NCBI GenBank assembly: GCA_963682175.1
Contig: OY821784.1
Location: 22,177,621 to 22,241,620 of the forward strand
Origin: Triglochin maritima
Lineage: Eukaryota; Streptophyta; Magnoliopsida; Alismatales; Juncaginaceae
DNA: 64,000 nt
Reading direction: 5' to 3'
A program made the position numbers and the translations under genes. The notes below the pieces were generated by a model. It ran no database searches. It saw only the letters and a program-made list of their open reading frames with translations, and was not told the origin of the DNA. Below, piece by piece: positions 23,032-34,074 of this stretch (within the stretch, counting starts at the first letter, position 1; every line of letters starts with the position of its first letter).

Positions 23032-24218
23032 TGATGAGAATTTTATTTATACCGCAAGTGCACGGCCGCGATGAAGCGGTGGCAAGTACGGGTCGAACAC
23101 AAGGAGGGAGAGATTTCGTTGTTAATGTTATTTTCGATTAAGAGGAAGAAGGAGAGAAGAATTAATTTGGGTTTTTGGGGTTTTTGGTTTAATTAACTAA
23201 AGTACGAAACAAAAGCAATTAAAATTAAAACAAGAACAAAGAGAGAAATCCGTGGGGTGGAGGTTTAGACTTAGGTTTAGAGTAGAGAATTACTGAAACT
23301 TATTGTAAATCATGTTAGTTATGAAGCATTACAAGATAAATGACTTAACATAAACTCAAGTAATCAAAATACACTAATCATGAACTTAAAATAATAACAT
23401 GCATTCATCATTCTCTAACCCTAATTCCATCACCTCCACCCTTTGGAGAGAGTTAGAAACTCATGGAGGGAGGAAGAAGAAGGGGTCCTTGAGACATTAA
23501 GAAAAGAAAATTAAAACAAAACAAAATAAAATAAAACAGAATTTTATTACTAATGATCCAAGACCAAAGGTTCAAAGATGTGTTACATTCGTCCTACAGG
23601 GCTATTTATAGCCGATACAGGGGATACCAATACATAAAAGGATAGTACACGTGTCAACCCAACACTGGACAAAATTGGAGCACACAGATCCTCACTGGTG
23701 CGGCGAAATCGCCGCACAATGCATGGGAGATGCGGCGGAATCGCCGCCCAAGTCAAGGATTTCGCGCCCGGATTTCTGTGGTGCGTTTATGGCATGATTT
23801 GATCTTTATTTGCGCGTCTGGATGGATTCTTTCCATTCTTTTAAACTCCGGATTAATTCCTTCCATTGTTGGAGATTTATATTTGACTTTTCTTTTGACT
23901 TTTCCAACAAAATAACTTGATCCTTTTCTTTTGCAATCAGGTCCTTGGTATTTTGCAATTAAGCCCTTGACCTTTTTGTAATTAGCTCCTTGAATGCTTT
24001 TATGCTTGGATGCATTTCCATTTGAAACCTGATAAACTTGAATTCGGTCTTTATGATAGAAATGAATCTTTTGCACACGTTTATGCTTGGAATGTGGGTA
24101 ATTTGCATCCAGGTCCCTGTATTCTGTAAATACGACTTAAACACATACCTTAATCGCATTTATTGATATAAAAGTGATCTAAATGAAAGACATATGATGC
24201 AATGTATGCAATGCATCA
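23032..24218 (-). repeat. B 3' LTR
   Basis: The ends are TGATGAGAATTT...GCAATGCATCA and the length is 1187 bp. On the minus strand TATAAATA is the complement of 23603-23610. Confidence 0.93.
23698..23747. promoter_or_regulatory. U3 palindrome pair of B
   Basis: GTGCGGCGAAATCGCCGCAC (23698-23717; 9-bp arms around AA) and GCGGCGGAATCGCCGC (23732-23747) have centres 32 bp apart, about three DNA turns. They lie 85-145 bp upstream of TATA. The sequence differs completely from the palindromes of A but the position is the same. The pair is repeated in the 5' LTR. Confidence 0.8.
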
Positions 24219-25332
24219 AATACCCCCACACCTAGATTTTGCTAGTCCCTAGCAAAGCAGAATATAAGAAAATGAAAGCAGGGAAATCCTAACTCACTTT
24301 CGTAGGAATCACGGTTGCACTTAGCATGTGCAACAAGCCTTTAAACCTCCTTGTTGCCAAGGGGGAGGAGTGTTGTCTCCTGAGGGTTTTCAGTTGACAT
24401 ACCCACAAAGTCTTAATTCAACATTCCATTAATAGCTCTTAATATCTCTGCCTTAACCTTATACATCTCACTTAAAGTTCTCGCATGCTCATTATACAGT
24501 TCTAACTTATAAAAAGTTTGACTTGGTCTTTATTCCTCCAACATTCACACCACTAACCCCTCTACACATGTTGTCACATAAATTATTTTGCACGCCTCCT
24601 CTGGTGGTGAAGTATCATTTGGATCAACCATGGCATGGATCATTCCTTTAGCTTTGGGCCTTGAGTATTTTAAAGTATTTATTTATTTCCGTGATTCAAC
24701 ACATTTGCTTTTCTTTTTGACACTTATACCCTTTTTGCATTCGTGTAGCGAGTTTGGTCGATAATCCCGAGCTGGCAGACTCAAGTTACCGGGTTTCAAG
24801 ATACCCCTACGGACCAGTGACTCGAAGGCTTGGGCTTTTGTAATCATTTGCAAAATGTGTTTTCTTCACTTTATTTTTATTTTACTTTTATTTTCCTCAA
24901 GGCTTAATTGCTATTAGAAGTCCACACTTCCCGGTATATTTTCCTCAACCTCTGCTTTTTATCAACCACTTCAAGGATTTGATTCATCCAATTTAAGTGC
25001 ATACATGTCTTAAAGGGCAATGTGTTATTTCTTTGGAACTTAGATTTATGTCACAATTTCTACAAGCAGAACTACATAATAAGGAACAAAAACTCAATGC
25101 AATTTGTACACGGGTTTTAGCAGTTCAATCTTAAGCTATGTCATGAAACATTGATTTTTTTTTTTTTTTTATTTTTATTTTTTTTAAAGAAGAAAACAAA
25201 CAAATAGATATATACATAGATAAACACCCCCCCACACCTAAATCATGCATTGTCCTCAATGTATGCATAGATAAAATAACTGCACTTATTACCTGAGTCG
25301 GCTTGCGGTAGAGGGGTTGAGTTTGCTCAGAG
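24219..25332 (-). other. B 3' untranslated region
   Basis: No coding sequence is seen. It has a polypurine tract next to the LTR (complement of 24219-24234), the conserved block around 24285-24400 shared with A, E and H, and a long A/T-homopolymer run at 25152-25186. Confidence 0.75.
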
Positions 25333-27897
25333 TCAACCGTAATCAGAACTGGATTGAATGACATCATATTGGTGCATGTATCCAGTTGAATTGTTCCCCA
25401 TGTTGACTTGAGGAAAAGATTCCACTATTCTCACTTGAGTTGGTTCGCTTATTTGCTCGAGTGATGGTGGTTGAGTAAATGAATCACTCCCTTTTTTCTT
25501 ACTTCCTTTTTGCTTATGTGATGATTTATTTGATTCAGAATTCTGATAAATACGTGCTCTCATCACAACATCACTTGGGTTGCATATTATTTCGGGCTCA
25601 TTATCAATATGGAAGATATTAAATTCTGCTTTTAAGTTCCCGAAAGATAATTGCATGAGCCAATTTCGACAGTTTATTAATGCTTCCGAAGTGGCTAAAA
25701 AGGGTCTACCTAGAATTACAGGGATTTGTCGATTAGGATTTACAACAGGTTCAGTATCAAGTACGACAAAATCCACTGGATAAATGAAGTCACCAACCTT
25801 AATCAAAACGTCCTCTACTATACCTCTCGGTTTTTTAACAGAACAATCAGCGAATTGGAGGGTTGTCCTAGAGGGTTTCAGTGGACCAAGGTTGAGTTGC
25901 TCGTAGACAGAAAATGGGAGCAAGTTAACGCTTGCACCAAGGTCTAGGAGAGCTTTATTGATAAACGTATCTCCTATTGAACATGAAATTGTGGGACACC
26001 CCGGGTCCTTATATTTTATAGGAGATGTGTTGGAAAGAATTGAGCATATGTTTGCAGTTAAAAATGCCTTCTTTGGTACATTTGTTTTTCTCTTCTTAGT
26101 GCACAAATCTTTTAAGAATTTAGCATAAGCAGGTATTTGTTGAATCATATCTAAGAGTGGAATGTTTACCTTAACTTGCTTAAATACTTCCAAGATTTTC
26201 TCTATCTGTGCACTAGAGTTCTTTTTGAGTCTATTGGGAAATGGGGCTTTAGGTACATAGACTCGCTCAGGTTCAGGTTGAGCTACAGGTTCAGGTTGGG
26301 TAGGTGGATTGGGCTTTTCAATTGGGACGTCGGGTTCAATGGTCAAGTCATATGTGGGTGCTTGATGGCTAGATTGATTAGTCATTCTAGGGTTTACCAC
26401 ATTATTGTCAATTTGTCTTCCGGACCGTAATGATACTACAGCATTGATTTGCTGGAACGGTCCTTCCTCATTAACCATTTGAACCGGTCTGGGGTTGTTA
26501 TTTCCTGAAGGTGGTTGATAAGGTTGATATTGATTATTAGTTCTTGGGTTCACCTCAGGTTGACTTGGAAATTGGCCCTTTTCTCTTTCACCTATAATCT
26601 GTGCTAATTGGCTGACCTGTGTCTCTAGCCTTTGGAATGATTGGTTGGTTGTTTGTATAAAAGTTGTCATTAGAGTTTCTAATTTTGTCAACCTAACCTC
26701 ATGATTTCCATTGTTATTACCCCCAGATGATGTATTATTTTGGTTATACGGTGTTTGTTGTTGTCTAGGAGGTTGTCCTTGTTGGGTCCACGAAAAATTG
26801 GGATGATTACGCCAACCTGGGTTATAGGTTGGTGCGTAAGGATCATTTCTAGAATTGTTATATGTGGCATTAACATGTTCCAGGTTCACACAGTCCTCCA
26901 TTAAATGACCAGTCTGACCACATCTAGAGCAAGGGGTAGGGGATGCTTGTCGGGTTTGGTTTTGCAGTTCTAGACTTTCCATTCTACGCATTAAGGTAGC
27001 TAGTTTTGCCTCGGCCGCTATGTTGGAGTCTATAGCTAAGACACCTGGTCGGGGTTGACTCGCTATTCTAGATCCAATACTCGGGTTGATGGGTGTTCTA
27101 GCATTGTCCCATTGCATACTATTTTCAGCTAAATCCTCAAGAAAAGTCCAGGCATCATTTTCATTTTTGGACATAAAATTCCCTTGGCTCACAGATTCTA
27201 GCATAACCCTAGATGTGGGTGTCAATCCCTCATAGATAATTTGGCACAATTGCCACTTCGGAATTCCGTGATGAGGGCATTGGGTCAAGACACTCTTAAA
27301 TCTCTCAAGATAGGAATAGAACGGCTCGCTCTCAGACTGAACGAATGCAACAATTTCATTCCTAATCTTCATAGTCTTATGGTTGGGGAAATATTTTTTT
27401 AAGAAAACTTGAACAAATTCAGCCCAACTTCTAATAGATCTTTCGGCTAGACTATATAGCCATTTCTTAGCGTCGTCCTTAAGTGCTAGAGGCACGAATT
27501 TCAGACGCACGGCCTCTTCAGGGATATGCTGGTATTGCATAAGAGAGCAGATTTCTTCAAATTCTCTAAGGAAGAGATATGGGTCTTCCCTAGAGGTGAA
27601 CTTAGGCAACATACTCATGTATTGTGCCTTAAGTTCGAAGTCGCGACCCGGGATGGTGGGCATAACGATGCACGATGGCTGCGCAGCCATCGTTGGGTAG
27701 CACCGATCCCTCAAAGTTATAGGTTGCGCAACAGGCGGGTCCACTACGTTCTCACCCATCAGATCCGGGTGAGGTGGTGCAACAGGTGGAATGGGGTTAA
27801 GTTCCAGACTGGAATCTAGATGAACTCGTGAGAGTCGATTACTCAAGTCCCGAATCCAAATCTGAGTGCACCGGGTTGAATCAATTTTTGAATTCAA
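25333..27897 (-). CDS. B gag-protease polyprotein, intact
   Basis: A continuous frame of 854 codons. It encodes an N-terminal region with LRDRCYP and PSCIVMP blocks shared with E, a gag domain (about residues 140-290, with SIRSWAEFVQVFLKKYFP), a zinc knuckle CSRCGQTGHLMEDC (about 322), proline- and glutamine-rich linkers, and an aspartic protease with [10 protein letters not shown] (about 650) and ILGRPFLAT. It ends with a lysine- and serine-rich tail that is not RT-like. The expected role is particle assembly, RNA packaging and self-cleavage, with RT and integrase supplied in trans. Compared with A, the frame stops before the region where RT would begin. Confidence 0.9.
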   Translation of the reverse strand: MNSKIDSTRCTQIWIRDLSNRLSRVHLDSSLELNPIPPVAPPHPDLMGENVVDPPVAQPITLRDRCYPTMAAQPSCIVMPTIPGRDFELKAQYMSMLPKFTSREDPYLFLREFEEICSLMQYQHIPEEAVRLKFVPLALKDDAKKWLYSLAERSIRSWAEFVQVFLKKYFPNHKTMKIRNEIVAFVQSESEPFYSYLERFKSVLTQCPHHGIPKWQLCQIIYEGLTPTSRVMLESVSQGNFMSKNENDAWTFLEDLAENSMQWDNARTPINPSIGSRIASQPRPGVLAIDSNIAAEAKLATLMRRMESLELQNQTRQASPTPCSRCGQTGHLMEDCVNLEHVNATYNNSRNDPYAPTYNPGWRNHPNFSWTQQGQPPRQQQTPYNQNNTSSGGNNNGNHEVRLTKLETLMTTFIQTTNQSFQRLETQVSQLAQIIGEREKGQFPSQPEVNPRTNNQYQPYQPPSGNNNPRPVQMVNEEGPFQQINAVVSLRSGRQIDNNVVNPRMTNQSSHQAPTYDLTIEPDVPIEKPNPPTQPEPVAQPEPERVYVPKAPFPNRLKKNSSAQIEKILEVFKQVKVNIPLLDMIQQIPAYAKFLKDLCTKKRKTNVPKKAFLTANICSILSNTSPIKYKDPGCPTISCSIGDTFINKALLDLGASVNLLPFSVYEQLNLGPLKPSRTTLQFADCSVKKPRGIVEDVLIKVGDFIYPVDFVVLDTEPVVNPNRQIPVILGRPFLATSEALINCRNWLMQLSFGNLKAEFNIFHIDNEPEIICNPSDVVMRARIYQNSESNKSSHKQKGSKKKGSDSFTQPPSLEQISEPTQVRIVESFPQVNMGNNSTGYMHQYDVIQSSSDYG

Positions 27898-29165
27898 ATT
27901 CGAAATTTAAATTCCAAATTTAATTTCAAGAATTAATTAAGTTTTTTTTTTCTTTATATATTTTCGTTTTTTTTTTTTTTTTGATTTATGAAAATGGAAA
28001 CAAACAATAGAAAGGTAAAGATGAAAAGGGAAAGAAGACTCAGACGAGAAGGGAAACTTAACTCTAAAGGATAAAAATTAGGGTTGGTTAGAAATTTCCT
28101 GAACAAGCACGGTTCAAAACAATCCTAGACCTAGTGTCACTTAGATCTAGACGACTCCTAACTGGTTGAGTCGAATTGATTTGCTTGATTCACCTCCCTC
28201 ACCAATCAAACCAAGTTGGCCAGTTAGTGTATAGCTAGTGGGGGCGCTTCCGACAGAGTCGGTGCCAATTAGACAACCATGTCGCTTGGAAGACTTTCGT
28301 CGACACAAAAACACTTTCTAGACACCAAATTGAATTCAATTAGCTTCAGGTCATAGCAAGTCAAACCAATCTCCTCCTTAATTGAGTCCGAGTCCTTAGG
28401 GGCCAATGTCTAATTGATTTTAAATTTTAGGCTTAGGCGACACTTCAGGATTGTGGTTTGTGGGCTACGGGAGGGTGATGAAATCCCCACCGTATCTTTT
28501 CCTACGGAGTTGCCCTTAAAATAGTTTAACTTAAATCTAGCAAAGATAGTCAAACAATGGTCCTTTTAATGGGGGCAATTGCAAGTTTGTATGCAGCTAA
28601 ATTATATGCTCTAATGCAATCGATAAAACCTCGATACGTACCTTGCCTCCAGCAATCTTCAACAAGTATTAATTTGCAAGAATTTAGCAAGAATAATGCA
28701 AGCAAAACATTATATGATGCATGCACTAAGGTCTTTCTAATTTTGCCAATTTTAGGTCAGAGTTGAATTATTGCCAATTATGGAATTGTAACCCTAACAC
28801 GTGCAATTCTACGAAAGGAAACATTTCAATTATTCAGATTTTACGAGAAAGGCAAGAAAAATTACCTCCGCAATGCTCAGTCGGGTTCGCCGCCCGCTCT
28901 CGGAGATTCCAGTAGCTCAATGCGACCACCCAGAGATGCCGACGATGCCCCAGAAATTTGAAGACCAGAACCCTAGCTTGTGCGGCGATTCCGCCGCACT
29001 TCCTCTTGCAGATGCGGCGATTCCGCCGCCCAGATGTCTCAGAACGCTCCCGGCTTTCGCCGCGCGCTCTGTTGTCTCCTGCTACGCAAATTCAGATACT
29101 TAGATTACGCACAATGCAGACAGGATAAAATCGAAAATACAAAAACAAACGAAATCTACGTCGCC
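27898..29165 (-). other. B 5' leader
   Basis: Non-coding. It carries a palindrome pair at 28980-29029 and, towards gag, AT-rich homopolymer tracts (27940-27982). Blocks near 28190-28300 and 28420-28515 match the leaders of A, D and E. Confidence 0.75.
28980..29029. promoter_or_regulatory. Leader palindrome pair of B
   Basis: GTGCGGCGATTCCGCCGCAC (28980-28999) and GCGGCGATTCCGCCGC (29014-29029) have centres 32 bp apart, the same spacing as the U3 pair of B. They lie about 140-200 bp downstream of the primer site. Confidence 0.8.
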
Positions 29166-29183
29166 TCCCCGGCAACGGCGCCA
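29166..29183 (-). other. B primer binding site, tRNA-Asp type
   Basis: The complement is TGGCGCCGTTGCCGGGGA, six bases from the 5' LTR. Confidence 0.92.
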
Positions 29184-29189
29184 AAAACT

Positions 29190-30376
29190 TGATGAGAATT
29201 TTATTTATACCGCAAGTGCACGGCCGCGATGAAGCGGTGGCAAGTACGGGTCGAACACAAGGAGGGAGAGATTTCGTTGTTAATGTTATTTTCGATTAAG
29301 AGGAAGAAGGAGAGAAGAATTAATTTGGGTTTTTGGGGTTTTTGGTTTAATTAACTAAAGTACGAAACAAAAGCAATTAAAATTAAAACAAGAACAAAGA
29401 GAGAAATCCGTGGGGTGGAGGTTTAGACTTAGGTTTAGAGTAGAGAATTACTGAAACTTATTGTAAATCATGTTAGTTATGAAGCATTACAAGATAAATG
29501 ACTTAACATAAACTCAAGTAATCAAAATACACTAATCATGAACTTAAAATAATAACATGCATTCATCATTCTCTAACCCTAATTCCATCACCTCCACCCT
29601 TTGGAGAGAGTTAGAAACTCATGGAGGGAGGAAGAAGAAGGGGTCCTTGAGACATTAAGAAAAGAAAATTAAAACAAAACAAAATAAAATAAAACAGAAT
29701 TTTATTACTAATGATCCAAGACCAAAGGTTCAAAGATGTGTTACATTCGTCCTACAGGGCTATTTATAGCCGATACAGGGGATACCAATACATAAAAGGA
29801 TAGTACACGTGTCAACCCAACACTGGACAAAATTGGAGCACACAGATCCTCACTGGTGCGGCGAAATCGCCGCACAATGCATGGGAGATGCGGCGGAATC
29901 GCCGCCCAAGTCAAGGATTTCGCGCCCGGATTTCTGTGGTGCGTTTATGGCATGATTTGATCTTTATTTGCGCGTCTGGATGGATTCTTTCCATTCTTTT
30001 AAACTCCGGATTAATTCCTTCCATTGTTGGAGATTTATATTTGACTTTTCTTTTGACTTTTCCAACAAAATAACTTGATCCTTTTCTTTTGCAATCAGGT
30101 CCTTGGTATTTTGCAATTAAGCCCTTGACCTTTTTGTAATTAGCTCCTTGAATGCTTTTATGCTTGGATGCATTTCCATTTGAAACCTGATAAACTTGAA
30201 TTCGGTCTTTATGATAGAAATGAATCTTTTGCACACGTTTATGCTTGGAATGTGGGTAATTTGCATCCAGGTCCCTGTATTCTGTAAATACGACTTAAAC
30301 ACATACCTTAATAGCATTTATTGATATAAAAGTGATCTAAATGAAAGACATATGATGCAATGTATGCAATGCATCA
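29190..30376 (-). repeat. B 5' LTR
   Basis: 1187 bp, essentially identical to 23032-24218. TATAAATA is the complement of 29761-29768. Confidence 0.93.
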
Positions 30377-30381
30377 GTCTA

Positions 30382-30935
30382 CCAAGTTGAATGACGCGTT
30401 GTGGGCTTTCCGCACCGCGTACAAGACCAATTTGGGTATGTCCCCTTATCGGGTAGTGTACGGCAAGGCTTGCCACCTACCCGTCGAGCTTGAGCATCGT
30501 GCTTTCTGGGCGATCAAGAACCTGAATATGGATCTTGATCAAGCAGGAGTACAACGTAAGTTCGAAATTGTGGAATTAGAAGAGTTACGCAATGATGCGT
30601 ACGAGAATGCCAAAATTCATAAGTCCCGAGCCAAGATGTTTCACGATCGCATGATTATGCGAAAGGTGTTTACGGCCGGGCAGAAGGTGTTGCTCTACAA
30701 TTCCCGGCTTCATCTGTTTGCGGGTAAGCTCCGCAGTCGCTGGTCTGGCCCGTTTATTGTCCAAACCGTTTATCCTCATGGAGCGGTTGAAATCTTGAAC
30801 CCAGGGAATGGGGACGTGTTCAAAGTTAATGGACAACGCCTCAAACCCTACTTGGAGGGGGCACCAGCCGAAGTCGAGGAGGTCATGTTCCTTCATGAAC
30901 CTCCCTCGCGCTCAACCATTCATGCTCCTACATGA
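30382..30935 (+). CDS. A gag-pol, C-terminal part of integrase
   Basis: It continues the A frame after B and the repeated GTCTA. It begins with [15 protein letters not shown], then [15 protein letters not shown], and a GPF/Y-like module (SRWSGPF) near 30735-30760, ending at a stop at 30933-30935. The two parts of the frame sum to 5649 nt (3 x 1883), so apart from B the frame is unbroken. There is no chromodomain, as expected for Athila. Confidence 0.92.
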
Positions 30936-32493
30936 GTGGTTAAGCTTTAATGTTTGTACATAGTTAAAAAAAAAAAAACCTTCAGTGAGCATCGATTGTT
31001 GTGGGCCCCAACCCTTGAGTATTTGGGCCCCATTTCTTTCACGTATTTGTATCCCTTTCTTTAGCATCTCACAGGTTTTGAGGGAATTTGGGGTTGTGTC
31101 CATCAACATAGCCATACATTTCCCTTTGTACTTCATGTTGGTGAGATCTCTCCTTTTTATGCATCAATCCATGTAGTATCTTGCTTGCATTCATTGAGGA
31201 CAATGCATGAAGTAGGTGTGGGGGGGTGTTTTACGAGTGTACATAGTCGAGTCTTTTTCCTTTGATTTTGTTTTCTTTTGTTTGCATTGTTAGGATCATG
31301 ATAGTGTGCTGCATTTAATATCGATATATCTGCTTGCCATGATCCTTGGGTGACTTGTCTTCTTTTGCTTGCCTAGTGCTTCAAAATTTTCACATTTCTT
31401 TCAAAATCTTCATGTGTTTTCGAAAGAAAATGTTTTGTGAGTTTTGCGTGTGTTTAGCATGTGCAAAACCGTTGAGAGGCAAAGTAAAAAGAAAGCTCCC
31501 AAAATTGTCTTGAAATTGATGCATTAGGATATCTAGTACGTGGCTTTAGGATTTATCGAGTCGTTAGGATGCACCCCAGTTTTCCCTTGGGGGTGAGTAA
31601 TCAGTGGGTTTCAGTGCTCAAATATTTAAAGAAGTCCACCCTGAACCTAGTGAGTCAAATAATTCGTGTTTGTTAATTTAGGAAGTTTGTTGTAGTCAAG
31701 GGCTCTTAATATCTTTTTGTGAAACTTAAGTGTAAGGGTTTTGGTTCCCATGTAGATAAATGAATGAATAAGTGGTGTTCTCTCTTCTCGCACGGCTCCT
31801 ATCACTCGGGAAAGTAGGTCTGAGGGGACTTTGTGCCTGGTGCTTTCGAGTCATCTGACTTGGGATGCACCGACCGAACTCCCGTTACACGGGTGGTAGG
31901 GATCGCCCTATGTGGAGATTTGGGGGAAGGTGTACGTGATAGTGTAAGTCCTCATAGGCAATGATGCATGAAACCTGACCCTGGGAGAATCAAACACCAA
32001 CCAATAAATGCTCCAAAGAAAAAGAAAAAAAAAACAGAAAAAGAAAAAAAAAAGAAAAAAAAAGAGTCAAATAAGAACCAAAATGGACTTTACACTTTGT
32101 TTCACATTCAGAAGTTAAGGTTGCCCATGTCTTTCACTTAATTCCTTAGTTAACTCTCACGAATAACTCATTAGGCTAGGTGTGTGGACTGATTACATAT
32201 ATAGTGTCGACCCGTAGTATTACCGCATTCCATGATCGACAAAATAAGTCCAACGAGTCGTGTAGCTAGATTGATTAATGCATCTTGTTCGGATTTTGTG
32301 GGTATATCCGCTGAAAACCCTCAGGAGACACCACTCCTCCTCCTTGGCAACAAGGAGGTTTAACGGCTTGTTGCACATGCTAAGTGCAACCGTGATTCCT
32401 ACGAAAGTGAGTTAGGATTTCTTGTTTTTTTCGTATGCTTTTTCCTTTCTTTGTTTTGCTCGAGACTAGCAAAAACTTAGGTGTGGGGGTATT
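30936..32493 (+). other. A 3' untranslated region with polypurine tract
   Basis: No long frame is seen, so there is no envelope-like gene. An A-rich low-complexity tract spans 32018-32065. GTGTGGGGGTATT (32481-32493) is the polypurine tract that abuts the 3' LTR. It is homologous to the same region of E and H. Confidence 0.8.
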
Positions 32494-34074
32494 TGATTGA
32501 CATCATTTCATGCTTATATTTGTACCTTATATCCATTATCTTACACCTAAGCAATGCTACGTGACGAGTTTTATGTTTAGTTTTCAGAAATAAAGAGGTT
32601 TGAAGAGAAGAGCCATGAAAGGACCCAAAAGCAGGAAAAAATGACCTAATTATGAGACCTGAGGACCAAGATGCAAGGGGGAAGGACCTGATCGTAAGAC
32701 AGAAGGACCTAAGAGCAAAACAGGAAACTCCACACCATCATGAGGAGTATTTTGTCAATTCGATTCGGGTCGGAGCTCCACTAAACCAACCAGATGCATC
32801 TAAGACCAAGAAACACTTCAAGAAAAGCCCACAAAGAAAACCAGACGGATCTAAACCTTATAGACCGCCAATTGGCGGTCTGGAACCGCTAATTGGCGGT
32901 CCATTTAGCCCAGAATCCATCTAGTTTTCTGTAGCACGTGTATTAGTGTATTCTTAGTGTATTTTTGGTATTGGTTTAGTCCCACATCGGGGGATTGTCC
33001 CGGATTAGCTTTTTCCATGCTTATAAATAGAACTCTTCACCTCCCATTGTAGCCATCTCTCCCTCTTGGTGGCCATCTTCCCTACTAAGAGTGAAGCCTT
33101 GAAGCAAAACTCTAGTGGAGGAAGAGCTACTTGTAATTGAGTGAGTTAATAATATAAGTTTTCTTTTAATGATGTTGTTTCTCTCTTAGTTTAATTTCCT
33201 TTCCTTTGCATGCTTGTTTGTTTGTTTAGTTTTATGCTTCTTTAATATTTCTTGCTTAAGTAGTATAAATTTCAATTCAGTATTATGCTTTCCTTTGCTA
33301 AATTAGTTAGTGTAATGAGTAGTGAGTAGTTCCATCCCCATTTGGGGGGTGGAGAAATATGTGATATAATTATGTAGTGTATTAAGTGTGTGTTATTTTT
33401 ATCCATTGAGCTTTATATGATTTCCATAACCATCTAATGGGTCTCCACTCTTATCTTTGATATGCTAATGCTCTTGAATGAAGCTTAGCTTATGCTTTGA
33501 TTAGTGGACCTATTTTATGGGGAATGATAAGGTTAGGATATGGATGAAGTTAATATTGGAAACACAATTTGTAATGTATGTACTCTTGTTGCCTTTTCCT
33601 TAGCTAATGTCTTGTATGTTTTAATGATGTAGTCATCTTAATTCATGTAGAGGCATAGTAGGGTCTAGTCTTTATACTTGAGTTCATGTAGCTTCATTCC
33701 AATCATTGTCTTGTATGTTTTAATGATGTAGTTTTATCTTAATTCATGTAGAGGCAAGATTGGATGTAGTTTTATGATTTCATGCACTACATGTTGTGAA
33801 GAGCTTAATTGAACACACACACACACACACACATTTTTATGTTCACATCAGTTCTCTACCCCCTTTGGGGTTTAGTTTTATTGCTTATCTTCATTTCCTT
33901 TGCATTTCATTTCAGCTTTGTAGTTTAGATTAGTGTAGTACATCTTTCTCCCTTCTTTTTACCTCTCGCCTTCGAATAAACCAAGTGTCGACACACCTCC
34001 CAGTGGACGACCCGTATTTGCCACCGCTTCAACGCGGCCGTGCACTTGCGGTTAAATATAAACGAGATCAATCA
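32494..34074 (+). repeat. A 3' LTR
   Basis: 1581 bp with the same ends as the 5' LTR. TATA is at 33022-33029. The differences concentrate in a longer CA microsatellite (33812-33832) and a divergent tract at about 33888-33960 that resembles the E-family LTR. Confidence 0.92.

Larger units (their letters stand above)
23032..30376 (-). mobile_element. B: young non-autonomous gag-protease Athila element in the A integrase
   Basis: B is flanked by GTCTA (23027-23031 and 30377-30381), 7345 bp long and antisense to A. Its 1187-bp LTRs differ at one position that I found (C at 24155, A at 30313). Between them lie a tRNA-Asp primer site, a leader, a complete 854-codon gag-protease frame and a 1.1-kb untranslated region. 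There is no trace of RT, RNase H or integrase, so B must have been copied and integrated by enzymes from another element. Confidence 0.93.
15323..34074 (+). mobile_element. A: autonomous-type Athila Ty3/gypsy element, interrupted by B
   Basis: A is flanked by GGAGC (15318-15322 and 34075-34079) inside gag-derived sequence of C. Its order is 5' LTR, tRNA-Asp primer site, 1-kb leader, gag-pol in one frame, 3' untranslated region with polypurine tract, 3' LTR. Without B and the 5-bp GTCTA duplication it is about 11.4 kb, typical of Athila. It has no chromodomain and no envelope-like frame after integrase. It is the only element in the window with a full enzyme set. Confidence 0.92.

Noticed and set aside
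30936..32493. An envelope-like gene after A integrase
   Set aside because: Some Athila elements carry one, but here no frame longer than about 60 codons is present and no transmembrane pattern is seen.
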